From the NCBI RefSeq assembly GCF_014191375.1, contig NZ_JACHWN010000007.1, forward strand, positions 248,001 through 312,000: 64,000 bases of DNA, written 5' to 3'. Positions 61,924 to 64,000 of the stretch are shown here, in pieces. The notes under the pieces are model-generated. The model saw nothing but the letters and a program-made list of their open reading frames with translations, did no database searches and was not told the DNA's origin. Position 1 is the stretch's first letter, and the number at the start of each line of letters is the position of its first letter. The DNA is from Mesorhizobium sp. RMAD-H1. Its GTDB lineage: Bacteria > Pseudomonadota > Alphaproteobacteria > Rhizobiales > Rhizobiaceae. The translations under genes and the position numbers were made by a program.

Positions 61924-63023
61924 GCCGCCACCTCCGCGGTGATGCCGCTGTGTCTGAGGCCTTCGGTCAGGCAGAGGATCGCCAGCGCCTGACCATAGCC
62001 GGTCGGCTGGATCGGGATATCCTTATAGAACTGCAGGTCGTGCCCCATCCGCGTGCCATAGGACACATTCGATACGGTACCTGTTTCACCGATATTGGCG
62101 AGCACCACGTTGAGTGCGCGCAAACCCGCCTCAAGACAACCCGTCGGGCCAAGCCCAAGCCGGGCCGCCTTCAGGAGTCCATAGCCGAAACCGGCGGTCG
62201 CCGAGATTTCCTCGTAAGAGAAGGGGTCGTCGAGCAATGTATGCCAGGCGCCTGACGGGGCCTGGAGCTTCAGCAGTGCCTCGATCTGCGTTTCCAGGAC
62301 GCCAAGCAGGAATGTGCGGATCGGTGTGGGAATATCGGCAAGTTCGATCAGGTCGAGGATGCCGAGAGTGATCCAGCAATTGCCTCTGCCCCAGAGCGCC
62401 CGGGCGAAATTATGCCGGCCGTCGAACGTCCAGCCATGGAACCAGAGGCCGGATTTCGGATCGGCGAGATAGCGTGTGTGCAGGAGGAATTGACGGCAGG
62501 CTTCGTCGACGAGCTCCCGGCGGCCACTGGCCTGGCCGTAGGAGGCGAGGAACAGCCCGACCATTACCAGTGTATCGTCCCACAATTCGCTATCGTTGAT
62601 CTTGTCCGAAACGATGTGCGGCAGACCGCCTTCCGGCGTGCGGGGCATTTCCGTCAGGATCCGGTCAGCCCAGTCGTCCATGATTTTGGCCCAACGTGGA
62701 TTGCGGGTCTCGCGCCACAGGAGAGAAAGGGCGAGCATTGGTGCCGTGGTGTTGATGTTGAGCACCGGCAAGCCCTCGGCAATGCGGTTGGCATACCAGT
62801 TCTCCACCAGCGTTTTCAGGGCTTTGTCATTCGTCTCTTGCGAGAGCCGGACAAGACCGTAAAGGCCGATACCCTGAGGCCATTCCCATGAATTGAAGCT
62901 GATGTAATCGCCAGGCGTGCCGTCCAGATTGGGCTCGTGATATTGCCCATCATGACGCAGGCTCGTCATACCCGCGACGAGCAGTTTCAAGCGTTCACGC
63001 AAAGCGCGGCTGTCTGGCAGCAT
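61920..63023 (-). CDS. GH105 unsaturated rhamnogalacturonyl hydrolase
   Basis: A 367-residue alpha/alpha-barrel hydrolase of family GH105 (YteR/RhiN type), removing the unsaturated galacturonyl unit left by rhamnogalacturonan lyase. Signatures: S-W-E-W-P-Q-G-I-G, the catalytic-Asp block W-D-D-T-L-V-M-V-G, and L-W-F-H-G-W-T-F-D with A-R-A-L-W-G-R-G-N-C-W. No signal peptide, so it is intracellular. The ATG at 63023 was chosen because the GH105 fold begins there and GGGAGG lies upstream; the frame is open for another 263 codons into the divergent regulator but that part is the antisense of the LacI gene. First gene of the operon. Confidence 0.93.
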   Translation of the reverse strand: MLPDSRALRERLKLLVAGMTSLRHDGQYHEPNLDGTPGDYISFNSWEWPQGIGLYGLVRLSQETNDKALKTLVENWYANRIAEGLPVLNINTTAPMLALSLLWRETRNPRWAKIMDDWADRILTEMPRTPEGGLPHIVSDKINDSELWDDTLVMVGLFLASYGQASGRRELVDEACRQFLLHTRYLADPKSGLWFHGWTFDGRHNFARALWGRGNCWITLGILDLIELADIPTPIRTFLLGVLETQIEALLKLQAPSGAWHTLLDDPFSYEEISATAGFGYGLLKAARLGLGPTGCLEAGLRALNVVLANIGETGTVSNVSYGTRMGHDLQFYKDIPIQPTGYGQALAILCLTEGLRHSGITAEVAA

Positions 63024-63090
63024 CCCGCATATCCTCCCAATTCCAGCCGTCGATGCCAGCAGTGCATTGTCCGGCAGCTTTTTGAAATTG

Positions 63091-63149
63091 GTGACACACG
63101 AAAATCTATTGCGCAATCTGAAAATTTTTTGCAGTTTGTGGTGTATCAC
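63091..63149. promoter_or_regulatory. Inverted repeats between GH105 and LacI genes
   Basis: GTGACACAC (63091-63099) and GTGTATCAC (63141-63149) are inverted copies with one mismatch, 41 bases apart. Between them lies the perfect palindrome ATTGCGCAAT (63108-63117), whose central CG is typical of LacI-family operators. They are well placed to control both divergent transcripts. Confidence 0.55.
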
Positions 63150-63167
63150 TTCTTGGGGACAGACGCC

Positions 63168-64000
63168 ATGGACACTGCCGGCAAGCGTGGGAAACCCAGC
63201 CGCAAGGTCAGGCTGGATGATATCGCGGCGCGCTGCGGGGTTTCGCTCAGCACGGCGTCGCGCGCGCTTGCGGGCGAGAAAGGCGTCCGGCCGGAAATCC
63301 GCACCCAGGTCATCGAGATGGCGAAGGCGCTCAACTACGCCGTTCCGTCCTCCATTGCTGGTAAAAAGGTGATCCTGGCGGCCAGCAGCGTCGCGATGAT
63401 CGACTATGTGCGTAACCAGTTCACCGCGCAGGTTCTGGAGGGGCTGTACCAGCGGGCTGAAACACTTGGCGTGGAGATCGTTACACAACCTGTCTCGAGC
63501 GACGCGCAAGGGATCGGTGCTCTGCAGCGAGCGCTCGACGATGAAAGCGTCGCCGGCTTCCTGTTCCTGACCCTCGATGACGAGGAGGTGCTGGCCCTGA
63601 CCCGCGATTTCGGCAAGCCGGTCGTCCTGGTCAACGGTGATGATCCATTGATGCGGCTTTCGAGCGTCACGCCCTGCAACCGCTCCGCCGCGCGCATGGG
63701 AACGGAATACCTGCAGCGCCTCGGCCACGAGCGCATCCTGTTCCTCATGCGTCGCGGACGGCGCACCATTGAGCGGCGTTTCGAAGGCTGGCAGGACGCC
63801 ATGCTGGCCCATGGCGCCAAAGACTTCAGGGATCTGGTCGTGGAGGTGCAGGACTGGCTGCCAGAGCTTGCGGCCGACGCCATCGGCGGGCGCATTGCCG
63901 AGCGCGGTCTCGATTTTTCCGCTGTGCTGACGGCCGGCGAAAGTCTTGCCGCCGGTGCGATGCTGGGGCTGCAGAAAGCGGGCTACAGAGTGCCGCAGGA
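63168..64000 (+). CDS. LacI family transcriptional regulator (runs off window)
   Basis: The first 277 codons are visible; the C-terminus is cut by the window edge. After a short basic lead the HTH reads V-R-L-D-D-I-A-A-R-C-G-V-S-L-S-T-A-S-R-A-L-A-G, followed by the hinge region V-I-E-M-A-K-A-L-N-Y. The sugar-binding domain follows (F-L-F-L-T-L-D-D; L-G-H-E-R-I-L-F-L). TGGGGA precedes the ATG at 63168. It is divergent from the GH105-KduI-ABC operon and almost certainly its repressor, with an unsaturated uronide or its catabolite as likely inducer. Confidence 0.9.
   Translation, partial: MDTAGKRGKPSRKVRLDDIAARCGVSLSTASRALAGEKGVRPEIRTQVIEMAKALNYAVPSSIAGKKVILAASSVAMIDYVRNQFTAQVLEGLYQRAETLGVEIVTQPVSSDAQGIGALQRALDDESVAGFLFLTLDDEEVLALTRDFGKPVVLVNGDDPLMRLSSVTPCNRSAARMGTEYLQRLGHERILFLMRRGRRTIERRFEGWQDAMLAHGAKDFRDLVVEVQDWLPELAADAIGGRIAERGLDFSAVLTAGESLAAGAMLGLQKAGYRVPQ

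Noticed and set aside
63024-63812. 263-codon N-terminal extension of the GH105 gene
   Set aside because: It is the antisense of the LacI regulator at 63168; GH105 similarity begins at the ATG at 63023.

Overview
The window looks like an accessory, catabolism-rich stretch of an alphaproteobacterial genome, most likely order Hyphomicrobiales (Rhizobiaceae or Brucellaceae relatives). The grounds are G+C-rich coding sequence, many binding-protein-dependent sugar ABC operons each with its own LacI, AraC or DeoR regulator, a YadA-type trimeric autotransporter like those of Brucella and Bartonella, and a cyoABCD quinol oxidase with SURF1. The genus cannot be fixed from the sequence alone. No rRNA, tRNA, CRISPR array or intact insertion sequence was seen.

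Layout. (1) 1-5.1 kb, minus strand: a small conserved-looking protein, a giant trimeric autotransporter adhesin translationally coupled to it, and the start of a third exported protein cut by the window edge. (2) 5.4-9.4 kb: AraC regulator, a gate-domain membrane protein divergent from an Lrp/AsnC regulator with a perfect palindrome between them, and an alpha/beta hydrolase. (3) 9.6-21 kb: an organosulfur scavenging locus with FMN reductase, SsuABC-type ABC transporter, two LLM flavin monooxygenases, a DszC/SfnB-like flavoprotein, a four-domain rhodanese, an Rrf2 regulator with a four-cysteine loop, and an FAD-NAD(P)-binding protein. Three promoters here carry the same 16-bp element, suggesting one Rrf2 regulon.

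(4) 21-31.6 kb: a galactosamine / alpha-galactoside operon: AraC regulator divergent from a GH4 alpha-galactosidase, then DeoR (AgaR-like), a BadF-type kinase, sugar ABC transporter, AgaS-like SIS deaminase/isomerase and a GatZ/KbaZ/AgaZ-like protein. No deacetylase or catalytic tagatose-bisphosphate aldolase is present. (5) 32-39 kb: an MFS transporter, then cyoABCD-SURF1. (6) 39-48 kb: an IS481-type transposase remnant, a Gfo/Idh/MocA-aldo/keto reductase fusion, a sugar ABC operon, and its AraC and LacI regulators.

(7) 48-52 kb: a possible three-component diiron hydroxylase (membrane fatty-acid-hydroxylase-family protein, Rieske ferredoxin, ferredoxin reductase) interrupted by an internally deleted sugar-binding-protein gene, followed by an aldo/keto reductase. 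(8) 52-64 kb: an MFS transporter and a long minus-strand operon for rhamnogalacturonan-derived unsaturated sugars: GH105 hydrolase, KduI isomerase, an unrecognised 842-residue protein, and a complete ABC importer, divergent from a LacI regulator that runs off the window.

The best candidates for something undescribed are the 842-residue protein in the GH105/KduI operon, the diiron/Rieske/reductase cluster, and the Rrf2-box sulfur regulon.
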